Of a stretch of DNA of 5,628 nucleotides, positions 1 through 4,219 are shown piece by piece. Made by a program: the position numbers and the translations under genes. Numbering within the stretch: the first letter of the stretch is position 1; every line of letters begins with the position of its first letter. Source of the DNA: Planctomycetaceae bacterium. Lineage in GTDB: Bacteria; Planctomycetota; Planctomycetia; Pirellulales; Thermoguttaceae. Below the pieces are notes generated by a model, which was given only the letters and a program-made list of their open reading frames with translations, ran no database searches and was not told where the DNA came from. The DNA lies in the NCBI GenBank assembly GCA_031283515.1, contig JAITBS010000497.1, forward strand, positions 1 through 5,628. The letters are read 5' to 3'.

Positions 1-70
1 AAATTTTGATTTAAATCGCTCATTTTTACTTTAATAAATTTAATGATATTTTGATTCAAATTAAAATTTT

Positions 71-97
71 CTCTGCGTTCTCTGTGTCCTCTGTGGT
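71..97 (+). repeat. Triple nonamer repeat CTCTGNGTN, copy 1
   Basis: Three consecutive 9-base units are visible: CTCTGCGTT, CTCTGTGTC and CTCTGTGGT. They are flanked by TTTT on the left and TAAAA on the right. A second copy with the same length, phase and strand lies at 2571-2597 and matches at 23 of 27 positions. Two copies in separate intergenic regions show a dispersed element rather than a local slippage product. I recall similar strings in intergenic DNA of unrelated bacteria, but this was not checked. Confidence 0.7.
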
Positions 98-186
98 TAA
101 AATTAATTTTTAGAGATTCTCAATTATCTATAAAAATATTGAAGAGATAAAAAAAGAAATAAAAAATAATTATCGTGCAAAAAATA

Positions 187-259
187 AAGGTGCAAGTGTT
201 CGCGGGACACACAATGACAAAACTCGTCAGAAAAAGTGTCCCGCGAACCCTTACACTTG
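187..259. repeat. Long inverted repeat with 13-bp perfect core
   Basis: GTTCGCGGGACAC (198-210) is the exact reverse complement of GTGTCCCGCGAAC (236-248). The arms can be extended outward imperfectly to about 187 and 259, where AAGTGT-like and ACACTT-like sequence still pairs with mismatches. The loop is 25 bases (211-235) and contains a minor TGAC/GTCA pairing. The GC-rich stem stands out sharply in AT-rich surroundings. No T-tract follows, so an intrinsic terminator is unlikely. A REP- or MITE-like palindromic element fits better. Confidence 0.75.
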
Positions 260-261
260 AC

Positions 262-300
262 CACTCTCAACTCTCCACTATCAACTATCCACTATCAACT
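262..300 (-). repeat. Heptamer array (C/A)ACT(A/C)TC, copy 1
   Basis: Units CACTCTC, AACTCTC, CACTATC, AACTATC and CACTATC follow without gaps, ending in a partial AACT. C and A alternate at the first base of each unit, giving a 14-base super-period. The same heptamer occurs at 2391-2429 in this orientation and as the reverse complement (GATAGTG/GATAGTT) at 2312-2346 and 3985-4012. There are no unique spacers, so this is not a CRISPR array. It resembles the short tandemly repeated repetitive (STRR) heptamers described in cyanobacteria. Confidence 0.75.
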
Positions 301-312
301 AATATTCCCCCC

Positions 313-340
313 TTGCTATGTGTGAATTTTGACAGATAAT
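313..340 (+). promoter_or_regulatory. Candidate sigma-70-type promoter for asd
   Basis: TTGCTA (313-318) and GATAAT (335-340) are separated by 16 bases, giving 4/6 and 5/6 matches to the -35 and -10 consensus. The predicted start would leave a leader of roughly 60 bases before the asd start codon. A perfect TTGACA at 329-334 and another at 379-384 lack good -10 partners at normal spacing. In AT-rich DNA such matches are common, so this remains a candidate. Confidence 0.35.
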
Positions 341-395
341 ACGTGCTTTAGTTTTTAGTTCGATTACTTACTTTGTTCTTGACACTTAACGTTTC

Positions 396-402
396 AAAGG
401 AG
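396..402 (+). promoter_or_regulatory. Shine-Dalgarno site that sets the asd start
   Basis: AAAGGAG lies six bases before the GTG at 409. The reading frame is open upstream to a TTG at 373, but that start has no comparable ribosome binding site and would add 12 residues ahead of the conserved nucleotide-binding strand. The site therefore favours GTG 409. Confidence 0.8.
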
Positions 403-408
403 AAAACC

Positions 409-1416
409 GTGTACGAATCTATTGCCGTTGTTGGTGCCACCGGAGCGGTGGGAAGCATTATACTTGAACTTTTGGAAAAGCGGAATTTTCCGTTCAAAAC
501 AATTAAATTTCTCGCATCTAAACGTAGTGCCGGCAAAGAAATCAAGTTTCGAGGTAAAACATATTCTATTGAGGAACTGACGCCGGATTCTTTTGTTGGT
601 GTTCAACTTGCCATTGCCAGTACTCCCGACGAAACCGCACGTGATTTTGTACCGGAAGCTGTTAAACGTGGAACACTTGTTATCGATGAAAGCGGATATT
701 GGCGAATGGACCCGGATGTTCCGCTCGTCATTCCTGAAGTCAACGCCGCTAGTTGCAACAATGCGAAAAAAGGAATTATTTCAAGCCCAAACTGTTCCAC
801 AACACAATTAGTTGTTGCGGTGAAGCCGTTGCATGATTTCGGTAAAGTGAAACGAATTGTTGTCAGTACTTATCAAGCGGTGAGCGGAGCAGGGTTGGTT
901 GGAACTCGTGATCTTGAAGGCGGAACCCGTGCAGCTTTGGATGGTAAAAGTTATCAGTACGAATGTTTTCCGTATCCGATTGCGTTCAACTGTATTCCGC
1001 AAATCGGTTCCGTTAAGGAAAAAGGTTATACCTCCGAAGAGTTAAAACTTTTGTATGAAACACGGAAAATTCTTGGTGATAATTCGATTCAGGTTTGTCC
1101 GACGGCGGTTCGGGTTCCGGTTGCCAACTGTCACAGTGAAAGTGTTCTGGTGGAAACGGAAAAGAAAATTACTGTTGAGAAAGCCCGTGAACTTTTTGCC
1201 GGTATGGATGGAGTTATTGTGACGGATGATATTACGAAAAAAGAATATCCGTTACCCAATCTTTGTACTGGTCGGGATGAAGTTTTTGTTGGTCGGATTC
1301 GGGAAGACCTGTCGCAAGAAAACGGTCTTGCGTTCTGGTGTGTCAGCGATAATCTCCGCAAAGGTGCAGCAACAAACGCCGTACAAATCGCCGAATATCT
1401 CCAACGTCATTCGTAA
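409..1416 (+). CDS. asd: Aspartate-semialdehyde dehydrogenase
   Basis: This cytoplasmic enzyme reduces L-aspartyl 4-phosphate to L-aspartate 4-semialdehyde with NADPH, the branch-point step toward lysine/diaminopimelate, methionine and threonine. The 335-residue product has the usual family length. Visible motifs are the N-terminal dinucleotide-binding GATGAVG (9-15), SSPNCSTTQL around the catalytic cysteine (C129), YQAVSGAG (155-162), RVPVANCHSE with substrate-binding R235 and catalytic H242, and the C-terminal DNLRKGAATNAVQIAE helix (314-329). The start is GTG, chosen because a strong AAAGGAG lies six bases upstream and the Rossmann strand begins immediately. No other amino-acid biosynthesis gene is adjacent, so it appears monocistronic here. 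A large hairpin begins 14 bases after the stop. No key residue is missing. Family assignment is very secure. Confidence 0.96.
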   Translation: MYESIAVVGATGAVGSIILELLEKRNFPFKTIKFLASKRSAGKEIKFRGKTYSIEELTPDSFVGVQLAIASTPDETARDFVPEAVKRGTLVIDESGYWRMDPDVPLVIPEVNAASCNNAKKGIISSPNCSTTQLVVAVKPLHDFGKVKRIVVSTYQAVSGAGLVGTRDLEGGTRAALDGKSYQYECFPYPIAFNCIPQIGSVKEKGYTSEELKLLYETRKILGDNSIQVCPTAVRVPVANCHSESVLVETEKKITVEKARELFAGMDGVIVTDDITKKEYPLPNLCTGRDEVFVGRIREDLSQENGLAFWCVSDNLRKGAATNAVQIAEYLQRHS

Positions 1417-1429
1417 ACCACAGAATTTA

Positions 1430-1500
1430 GTCCGCAAATTATGCAGATAGACGCCGAAGAAATCATTGAAATATCAGCGTAATTTGCGTAATCTGCGGAC
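1430..1500. repeat. Imperfect 19-bp hairpin downstream of asd
   Basis: The arm at 1430-1448 pairs with 1482-1500 over 19 positions: 16 Watson-Crick pairs, two G-T pairs and one mismatch. An inner ACGC (1451-1454) can pair with GCGT (1477-1480), leaving a 22-base loop. There is no T-run after the stem, so it is not a classical intrinsic terminator. It could still stabilise the 3' end of asd mRNA or mark the end of transcription. Because its right arm belongs to a nonamer array, a dispersed palindromic element is the likelier origin. Confidence 0.7.
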
Positions 1501-1528
1501 AAAAATCAAATAATCTGTGTAATCTGCG
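1480..1528 (+). repeat. TAATCTGCG nonamer array
   Basis: Four nonamers are visible in two adjacent pairs: TAATTTGCG (1480-1488) with TAATCTGCG (1489-1497), and TAATCTGTG (1511-1519) with TAATCTGCG (1520-1528). A 13-base spacer separates the pairs. The first pair forms the right arm of the downstream hairpin, and the left arm at 1430-1448 contains the inverted version. Period 9 also occurs in the unrelated-looking CTCTGTGGT arrays in this window. Confidence 0.65.
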
Positions 1529-1556
1529 AACTATTACGAACTTTTTAATTTTGCTC

Positions 1557-1585
1557 TTGACGTTTTTGTTGTAAGTTGTTAGGAT
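1557..1585 (+). promoter_or_regulatory. Candidate promoter for the flgN-like gene
   Basis: TTGACG (1557-1562) and TAGGAT (1580-1585) are separated by 17 bases, giving 5/6 and 4/6 consensus matches. It lies just after the repeat array and about 90 bases before the start codon. A weaker alternative is TTGACG (1599-1604) with TTTATA (1622-1627), also 17 bases apart. I saw no good match to a sigma-28 flagellar promoter. Confidence 0.35.
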
Positions 1586-1672
1586 TAGCGGCCTTTTATT
1601 GACGGTGAACTGCCGGAAATTTTTATAGGTTATGATTTTACGACTCAACAAGGTTGGAGATTGGGGTTGGTA

Positions 1673-2155
1673 ATGGAACACGAAATCATCACATTTTTGA
1701 ATCAACTTGTTACGGTGCAGGAGAAAATTCTGGACGTTTTGAAAAAAAAGCAGGCACTTCTGGTCAAACCGGATAAGGAATCTCTTGCGGCAATAACAGT
1801 TGAGGAGGAACGCACTCTTATTTTGTTACAGCAAACGCTGGAACATCGGGAAAAGATTTTGGAATCGGCTCAAGAGCAGGGATATAAAGTTGATTCGATT
1901 CGGATGGTTTGTGAGCAGATTTTTCCGAACCCCAGTGAATGGCGTTTGTTAGTCAACGCCGCGCAGAACCGTAACAAGCAAATTCGTTATCTTGCATTGG
2001 CGAATTGGACGGTTTCGCAGAAGTCATTGATTCACCTCACTCAAATTCTTGAAATTATTGAAACTCGCGGTCAAGGTAAAACAACTTACACACCGCAAAA
2101 AGTAAAAGAAACGCATTCATCTTCCGGCGGCGGTTTTGTTGACCGAGTGGCATAA
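1673..2155 (+). CDS. flgN: FlgN-like flagellar export chaperone
   Basis: The predicted 160-residue cytoplasmic protein is mostly helical and charged. FlgN-family proteins bind the hook-filament junction proteins FlgK and FlgL and keep them competent for flagellar export. Residues 1-70 form a long amphipathic, coiled-coil-like stretch with an LEHREKIL segment (56-63). Residues 106-131 (YLALANWTVSQKSLIHLTQI and following) and the glycine-rich tail ending SSGGGFVDRVA match my recollection of planctomycete FlgN proteins, which often end in a G-rich stretch followed by VD-x-x-A. ATG 1673 is preferred. A TTG lies four codons earlier, and GGGG (1663-1666) sits six bases before the ATG. No other flagellar gene is visible nearby, which is unusual because flgN is often beside flgM or flgK. 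FlgN sequences diverge strongly, so the assignment rests on size, helical pattern and tail. Confidence 0.68.
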   Translation: MEHEIITFLNQLVTVQEKILDVLKKKQALLVKPDKESLAAITVEEERTLILLQQTLEHREKILESAQEQGYKVDSIRMVCEQIFPNPSEWRLLVNAAQNRNKQIRYLALANWTVSQKSLIHLTQILEIIETRGQGKTTYTPQKVKETHSSSGGGFVDRVA

Positions 2156-2263
2156 TGTTTTTGGCGGGCAATATTTGATCAATATTTTGAGCATATTTGT
2201 AATTATTCAGTTACCTTTTTAATTTTTCGTAATATTTCAGTGGCATTTTTGTTTTTCCCATTA

Positions 2264-2306
2264 GCCCCGATAGGGGCGTCAGGATTATAACCCGCCCCAA
2301 CGGGGC
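2264..2306. repeat. Pair of GCCCC/GGGGC hairpins
   Basis: GCCCC-GATA-GGGGC (2264-2277) and GCCCC-AAC-GGGGC (2294-2306) are two small perfect stems joined by a 16-base linker. They are the most GC-rich part of the spacer. A third relative, CCCC-TTTC-GGGG, lies at 2431-2442. The shared stem with different loops suggests one dispersed palindromic family. No T-tract follows either hairpin. Confidence 0.7.
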
Positions 2307-2310
2307 AATG

Positions 2311-2346
<36 letters not shown>

Positions 2347-2390
2347 TCACATGTGGATTAATACCGTTTTGGTCGTAATTCCGCTTGCGA

Positions 2391-2429
2391 CACTATCAAC
2401 TATCCACTCTCAACTATCAACTTGCCACT
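2391..2429 (-). repeat. Heptamer array CACTATC/AACTATC, copy 2
   Basis: Units CACTATC, AACTATC, CACTCTC, AACTATC and AACTTGC are followed by a partial CACT. The array is inverted relative to the AATAGTG array 44 bases upstream, so the two can pair as arms of a large imperfect cruciform. It keeps the alternating C/A first base seen at 262-300. Confidence 0.75.
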
Positions 2430-2430
2430 G

Positions 2431-2442
2431 CCCCTTTCGGGG
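2431..2442. repeat. CCCC/GGGG hairpin, third copy
   Basis: CCCC-TTTC-GGGG forms a four-pair GC stem directly after the heptamer array. It can be extended by a G-T pair on the outside. It belongs with the two hairpins at 2264-2306. The three together bracket the two inverted heptamer arrays. Confidence 0.6.
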
Positions 2443-2457
2443 TGAAAATCGAGAAAC

Positions 2458-2557
2458 AAATATTCCACTGAAATATTCCAAAATTCGTGTATTTCGTGTT
2501 TTTTCGTGTTCTAAAAATATTCCACTGATAGATTACAAATTTTGTGTATTTCGTGTT
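2458..2557 (+). repeat. Duplicated 43-bp TTCGTGT element
   Basis: Copy A (2458-2500) and copy B (2515-2557) match at 38 of 43 positions. Both begin AAATATTCCACTGA and end GTGTATTTCGTGTT. Each is followed by CTAAA, but copy A first carries one extra decamer, TTTTCGTGTT (2501-2510). This looks like a tandem duplication plus a one-unit expansion. It contributes to a small open frame on the plus strand that has no sign of being coding. Confidence 0.75.
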
Positions 2558-2570
2558 CTAAAAAAATTCT

Positions 2571-2597
2571 CTCTGAGTTCTCTGTGTACATTGTGGT
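2571..2597 (+). repeat. Triple nonamer repeat CTCTGNGTN, copy 2
   Basis: Units CTCTGAGTT, CTCTGTGTA and CATTGTGGT align without gaps to the array at 71-97, with four differences over 27 bases. As in copy 1, the array is followed by a TAAAA-type stretch. It directly follows the duplicated TTCGTGT element. Confidence 0.65.
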
Positions 2598-2653
2598 AAA
2601 AAATAAAAATGGACAGTTACACCGGTGCGGTTAATTGTCGTCATTATTCTACG

Positions 2654-2706
2654 GAAATGTAAGAATGGTTGTTTTTGGGCGTAGCCTGAAGCAGAAATGT
2701 AGGAAT
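2654..2706 (+). repeat. 13-bp direct repeat GAAATGTARGAAT
   Basis: GAAATGTAAGAAT (2654-2666) and GAAATGTAGGAAT (2694-2706) differ at one base and start 40 bases apart. The intervening sequence is slightly richer in G and includes GGGCGTAGCCTGAAGC. The second copy overlaps a GGAA-T-TTCC palindrome. Function unknown; possibly the edges of another inserted intergenic element. Confidence 0.45.
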
Positions 2707-2734
2707 TTCCGATTCTTTGATGTTGCCTTAAATT

Positions 2735-2771
2735 ATTGATAACTCGTTTGATAGAACGGGTTAATATCAAT
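2735..2771. terminator. Hairpin before the DUF1559 promoter, possible terminator
   Basis: AACTCGTT (2741-2748) pairs with AACGGGTT (2755-2762) around a six-base loop, with one G-T pair. ATTGAT (2735-2740) pairs with ATCAAT (2766-2771) after a three-base bulge. A T-rich stretch including seven consecutive T follows at 2783-2789, about twelve bases after the stem, which is rather far for a classical intrinsic terminator. It may insulate the DUF1559 gene from upstream reading or act as an operator. Confidence 0.4.
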
Positions 2772-2793
2772 TATTCTATTTATTTTTTTGGAT

Positions 2794-2809
2794 TGGCACA
2801 ATATTTGAT
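2794..2809 (+). promoter_or_regulatory. Sigma-54-like promoter candidate
   Basis: TGGCAC, five bases, then TTGAT matches the -24/-12 pattern (TGGCAC-N5-TTGC) except that the C of the -12 GC is A. The spacing between the two blocks is exactly that of the consensus. It lies about 70 bases upstream of the chosen start codon of the first DUF1559 gene. An alternative is an ordinary -10 at GATACT (2807-2812) without a good -35. No enhancer-binding protein gene is visible here. Confidence 0.35.
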
Positions 2810-2835
2810 ACTGTGAAATATCGTACTTTCACAGT
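2810..2835. promoter_or_regulatory. Perfect 9-bp dyad at the likely transcription start
   Basis: ACTGTGAAA (2810-2818) and TTTCACAGT (2827-2835) are exact reverse complements separated by eight bases. The dyad directly abuts the promoter candidate and would span its start site, a typical operator position. If transcription starts upstream, it would instead form a 5' mRNA hairpin. The TGTGA and TCACA halves recall CRP sites, but their spacing of 12 instead of 6 does not fit. Confidence 0.5.
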
Positions 2836-2868
2836 TTCCTTTTTTACAATCACCCTCCAAAAGAAAAT

Positions 2869-2873
2869 GAGGA
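2869..2873 (+). promoter_or_regulatory. Shine-Dalgarno site for the first DUF1559 gene
   Basis: GAGGA lies five bases before the ATG at 2879. It overlaps an in-frame ATG at 2867, and the frame is open to a GTG at 2813. The 2879 start gives a leader (MSIRKSFLG) that matches the downstream paralogue (MSIRRFSFG) residue for residue in length, which supports the choice. Confidence 0.7.
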
Positions 2874-2878
2874 ATATT

Positions 2879-3979
2879 ATGTCGATTAGAAAATCGTTCT
2901 TAGGTTTTACGTTGATTGAATTGCTGACGATTATAGCGGTTGTTGGTATTTTAGTGGGACTTATTCTTCCTGCGATTCAGTGGTCGCGTGAAGCGGCTCG
3001 TCAAAATCAGTGTGCCGACAACATCAAACAATTGACGTTATCGTCCCAAAAGTATTACGAAATCAAAAAGGAATTTCCGTATTACACGGGTATTCACCGA
3101 AAGTTGGAATCACACGGTTACAACACGTCTAATATTGGCTATTCGGTGCAGGCGGCGGTTTTGCCGTACATGGAGCAAGCCGCGCTTTTTGAAACGTTTT
3201 CAGAAGCTTTTTACGAACCGAAAACAAAATTATGGATGTGGCTCGGTTTTATTGAAAATTCGTCACGAAAAGCGGCTCAAACGGATTTAGCGGTATTCCG
3301 TTGTCCGGCGGATTCGGATGCGGTGAAATTCTCATCGGAGTTGACTACCAAAAACTGCGGATCGGGAATGACTTCACCGGTGGCTTCGGGAAACTACATG
3401 GTGTGTAACGGTTCGGGAATTGGTTACAATTACGACCACACTGTTTTGAACAATGGTCTTGTCGGTAAGAAGACGGCACGAACATTGGCAATGGTGACGG
3501 CTGGAGCTGCGAACACGCTTTTTTTCAGTGAAGCGGTTATCGGCGACGCCTCTCGTTACAATAATACTCCGGCGGAACAGGACAAACCGTGGAGACGTAC
3601 CGCAACCGTCAAGTCGAAAAATATCACTTATCGTGGTGAATCTACATGGTTGACCGATGCCGATATTCCGGGAATCGAAGGACTCGAAGCCAATGAGGAA
3701 TTTGATTTGCCGACTTTTATTACGGTTAATGCGGATAACTGGTTTGGTGTTCGCGGTTTTTCGTGGATTATTGGCGACAGTTATTCGACGGGATTTTCAA
3801 CATTTTCGTTACCGAATCCAAACTATCCTGATTGGTGTGACGAAATGGGAATTGGTTTTTTTGCTGCCCGAAGTTTCCACCCCAACGGCGTCAATGTTTC
3901 GCGTGCCGACGGTTCCGTAACATTTATCCCAAACTCTGTTGAACGCAAGGTTTGGCAAGAACTCGGCAGTATAAAGTAG
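2879..3979 (+). CDS. DUF1559 protein with prepilin-like N-terminus (paralogue 1)
   Basis: The 366-residue product is predicted to be exported and anchored like a type IV pilin or type II pseudopilin. A short basic leader ends at G9, followed by F10 and the conserved glutamate E14, then a hydrophobic helix (about 10-32). The DUF1559 region follows, with FRCP (C142), NYMVCNGSGIGYNYDHT (172-188) and a C-terminal H-X9-DG motif (H334, D344-G345). The family is abundant in Planctomycetota; its role is not established, and cell-surface or substrate-binding roles are only suggested. Compared with paralogue 2 it is more diverged at normally conserved spots: the post-helix segment reads QWSREAARQNQC instead of QAAREAARRMRC, and AGAANTL (208-214) replaces DGTSNTL. 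Four cysteines align between the pair (45, 142, 176, 320 here). A dedicated promoter and dyad precede it. Confidence 0.9.
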   Translation: MSIRKSFLGFTLIELLTIIAVVGILVGLILPAIQWSREAARQNQCADNIKQLTLSSQKYYEIKKEFPYYTGIHRKLESHGYNTSNIGYSVQAAVLPYMEQAALFETFSEAFYEPKTKLWMWLGFIENSSRKAAQTDLAVFRCPADSDAVKFSSELTTKNCGSGMTSPVASGNYMVCNGSGIGYNYDHTVLNNGLVGKKTARTLAMVTAGAANTLFFSEAVIGDASRYNNTPAEQDKPWRRTATVKSKNITYRGESTWLTDADIPGIEGLEANEEFDLPTFITVNADNWFGVRGFSWIIGDSYSTGFSTFSLPNPNYPDWCDEMGIGFFAARSFHPNGVNVSRADGSVTFIPNSVERKVWQELGSIK

Positions 3980-3984
3980 TAGTT

Positions 3985-4012
3985 GATAGTGGATAGTTGA
4001 TAGTGGACAGTG
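3985..4012 (+). repeat. Heptamer array GATAGTG/GATAGTT at the 3' end of a gene
   Basis: Units GATAGTG, GATAGTT, GATAGTG and GACAGTG follow directly after a partial AGTAGTAGTT that includes the stop codon of paralogue 1. On the opposite strand this reads CACTATC/AACTATC with the same alternating phase as the arrays at 262-300 and 2391-2429. The repeat thus reaches to, or supplies, the TAG stop. Confidence 0.75.
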
Positions 4013-4063
4013 AACGCAAGCGTTGTTAAAAACGATTCGTTTTTTGAAATGTTCCATTTCAAA
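4013..4063. terminator. Three back-to-back short palindromes, possible terminator
   Basis: AACGC-AA-GCGTT (4013-4024), AAAAACG-ATT-CGTTTTT (4028-4044) and TTTGAAATG-TTC-CATTTCAAA (4043-4063) are perfect inverted repeats lying end to end; the last two overlap by two bases. The second stem ends in a T-run and the third is followed by TTTT, so one or both could terminate transcription of the first DUF1559 gene, though the stems are AT-rich. They begin immediately after the heptamer array. Confidence 0.45.
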
Positions 4064-4073
4064 TTTTGTTCCG

Positions 4074-4194
4074 GTTTCAAATTTCAGTTTCGATAAAAAT
4101 TTTAGTTTCGATAAAATTTTTAGTTTTAGTTTCAGTTTCAGTTTCAAATTCAGTTTCAAATTCAGTTTCAATTTCAGTTTTTAGTTTCAATTTC
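4074..4194 (+). repeat. AGTTTC-type hexamer array in the leader of DUF1559 paralogue 2
   Basis: The segment is built almost wholly of AGTTTC, AAATTC and AATTTC. It includes two tandem 18-base units with 17 matches (4086-4103 and 4104-4121, each AGTTTCGATAAAA plus T's), then hexamers in strict register from 4122 to 4181. AGTTTC and AAATTC alternate at 4140-4163. The array ends 10 bases before the Shine-Dalgarno site of the next gene. The transcript would be U-rich and poor in stable structure. A minus-strand open frame here is only low-complexity Lys/Leu repeat. Confidence 0.8.
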
Positions 4195-4204
4195 AAAATT
4201 CCTT

Positions 4205-4211
4205 AAAGGAG
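4205..4211 (+). promoter_or_regulatory. Shine-Dalgarno site for DUF1559 paralogue 2
   Basis: AAAGGAG lies eight bases before the ATG at 4220, at near-ideal strength and spacing. It immediately follows the unstructured hexamer array, so the ribosome site should be well exposed. It is stronger than the GAGGA of paralogue 1. Confidence 0.8.
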
Positions 4212-4219
4212 ACTTAAAA

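Larger units (their letters stand above)
1..408. other. AT-rich intergenic region upstream of asd
   Basis: No convincing gene is present. The first 66 bases and bases 104-186 are AT-rich with many stops and show only weak similarities, for example a 15-base near repeat beginning at 3 and 48. The rest holds a nonamer array (71-97), a long inverted repeat (187-259), a heptamer array (262-300) and a candidate promoter (313-340), each listed separately. The repeat-rich part ends about 100 bases before the asd start codon. Confidence 0.75.

Noticed and set aside
262..300. CRISPR array
   Set aside because: The repeats are 7-base units in direct contact with no unique spacers, and no cas genes are present.
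373..408. A 12-residue N-terminal extension of asd from TTG 373
   Set aside because: The TTG lacks a ribosome binding site, while AAAGGAG sits six bases before GTG 409 and the conserved nucleotide-binding strand starts right there.
1463..1705. 80-codon minus-strand open frame across the asd-flgN spacer
   Set aside because: It runs through the TAATCTGCG array and into the flgN start, with no ribosome site or known motif.
2169..2187. Terminator directly after the flgN-like gene
   Set aside because: The AATATTTGATCAATATT repeat is short, almost GC-free and needs a bulge. It is too weak to call.
2351..2599. 82-codon open frame on the plus strand
   Set aside because: Its sequence is made of the heptamer, TTCGTGT and nonamer repeats. 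There is no ribosome site and no family resemblance.
2558..2770. 70-codon open frame on the minus strand
   Set aside because: It overlaps the nonamer array, direct repeat and hairpin, and shows no start context or recognisable protein.
2810..2835. CRP/FNR-type binding site
   Set aside because: TGTGA and TCACA are 12 bases apart instead of the 6 needed for a CRP site.
2813..2878. Longer first DUF1559 protein from GTG 2813 or ATG 2867
   Set aside because: The extra residues would put a second hydrophobic stretch before the prepilin leader. The 2879 start has a Shine-Dalgarno site and matches the paralogue's leader exactly in length.
3809..4171. 120-codon minus-strand open frame with Lys/Leu/Asn repeats
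   Set aside because: It is the AGTTTC array read backwards plus the antisense of the first DUF1559 gene; it is low complexity only.
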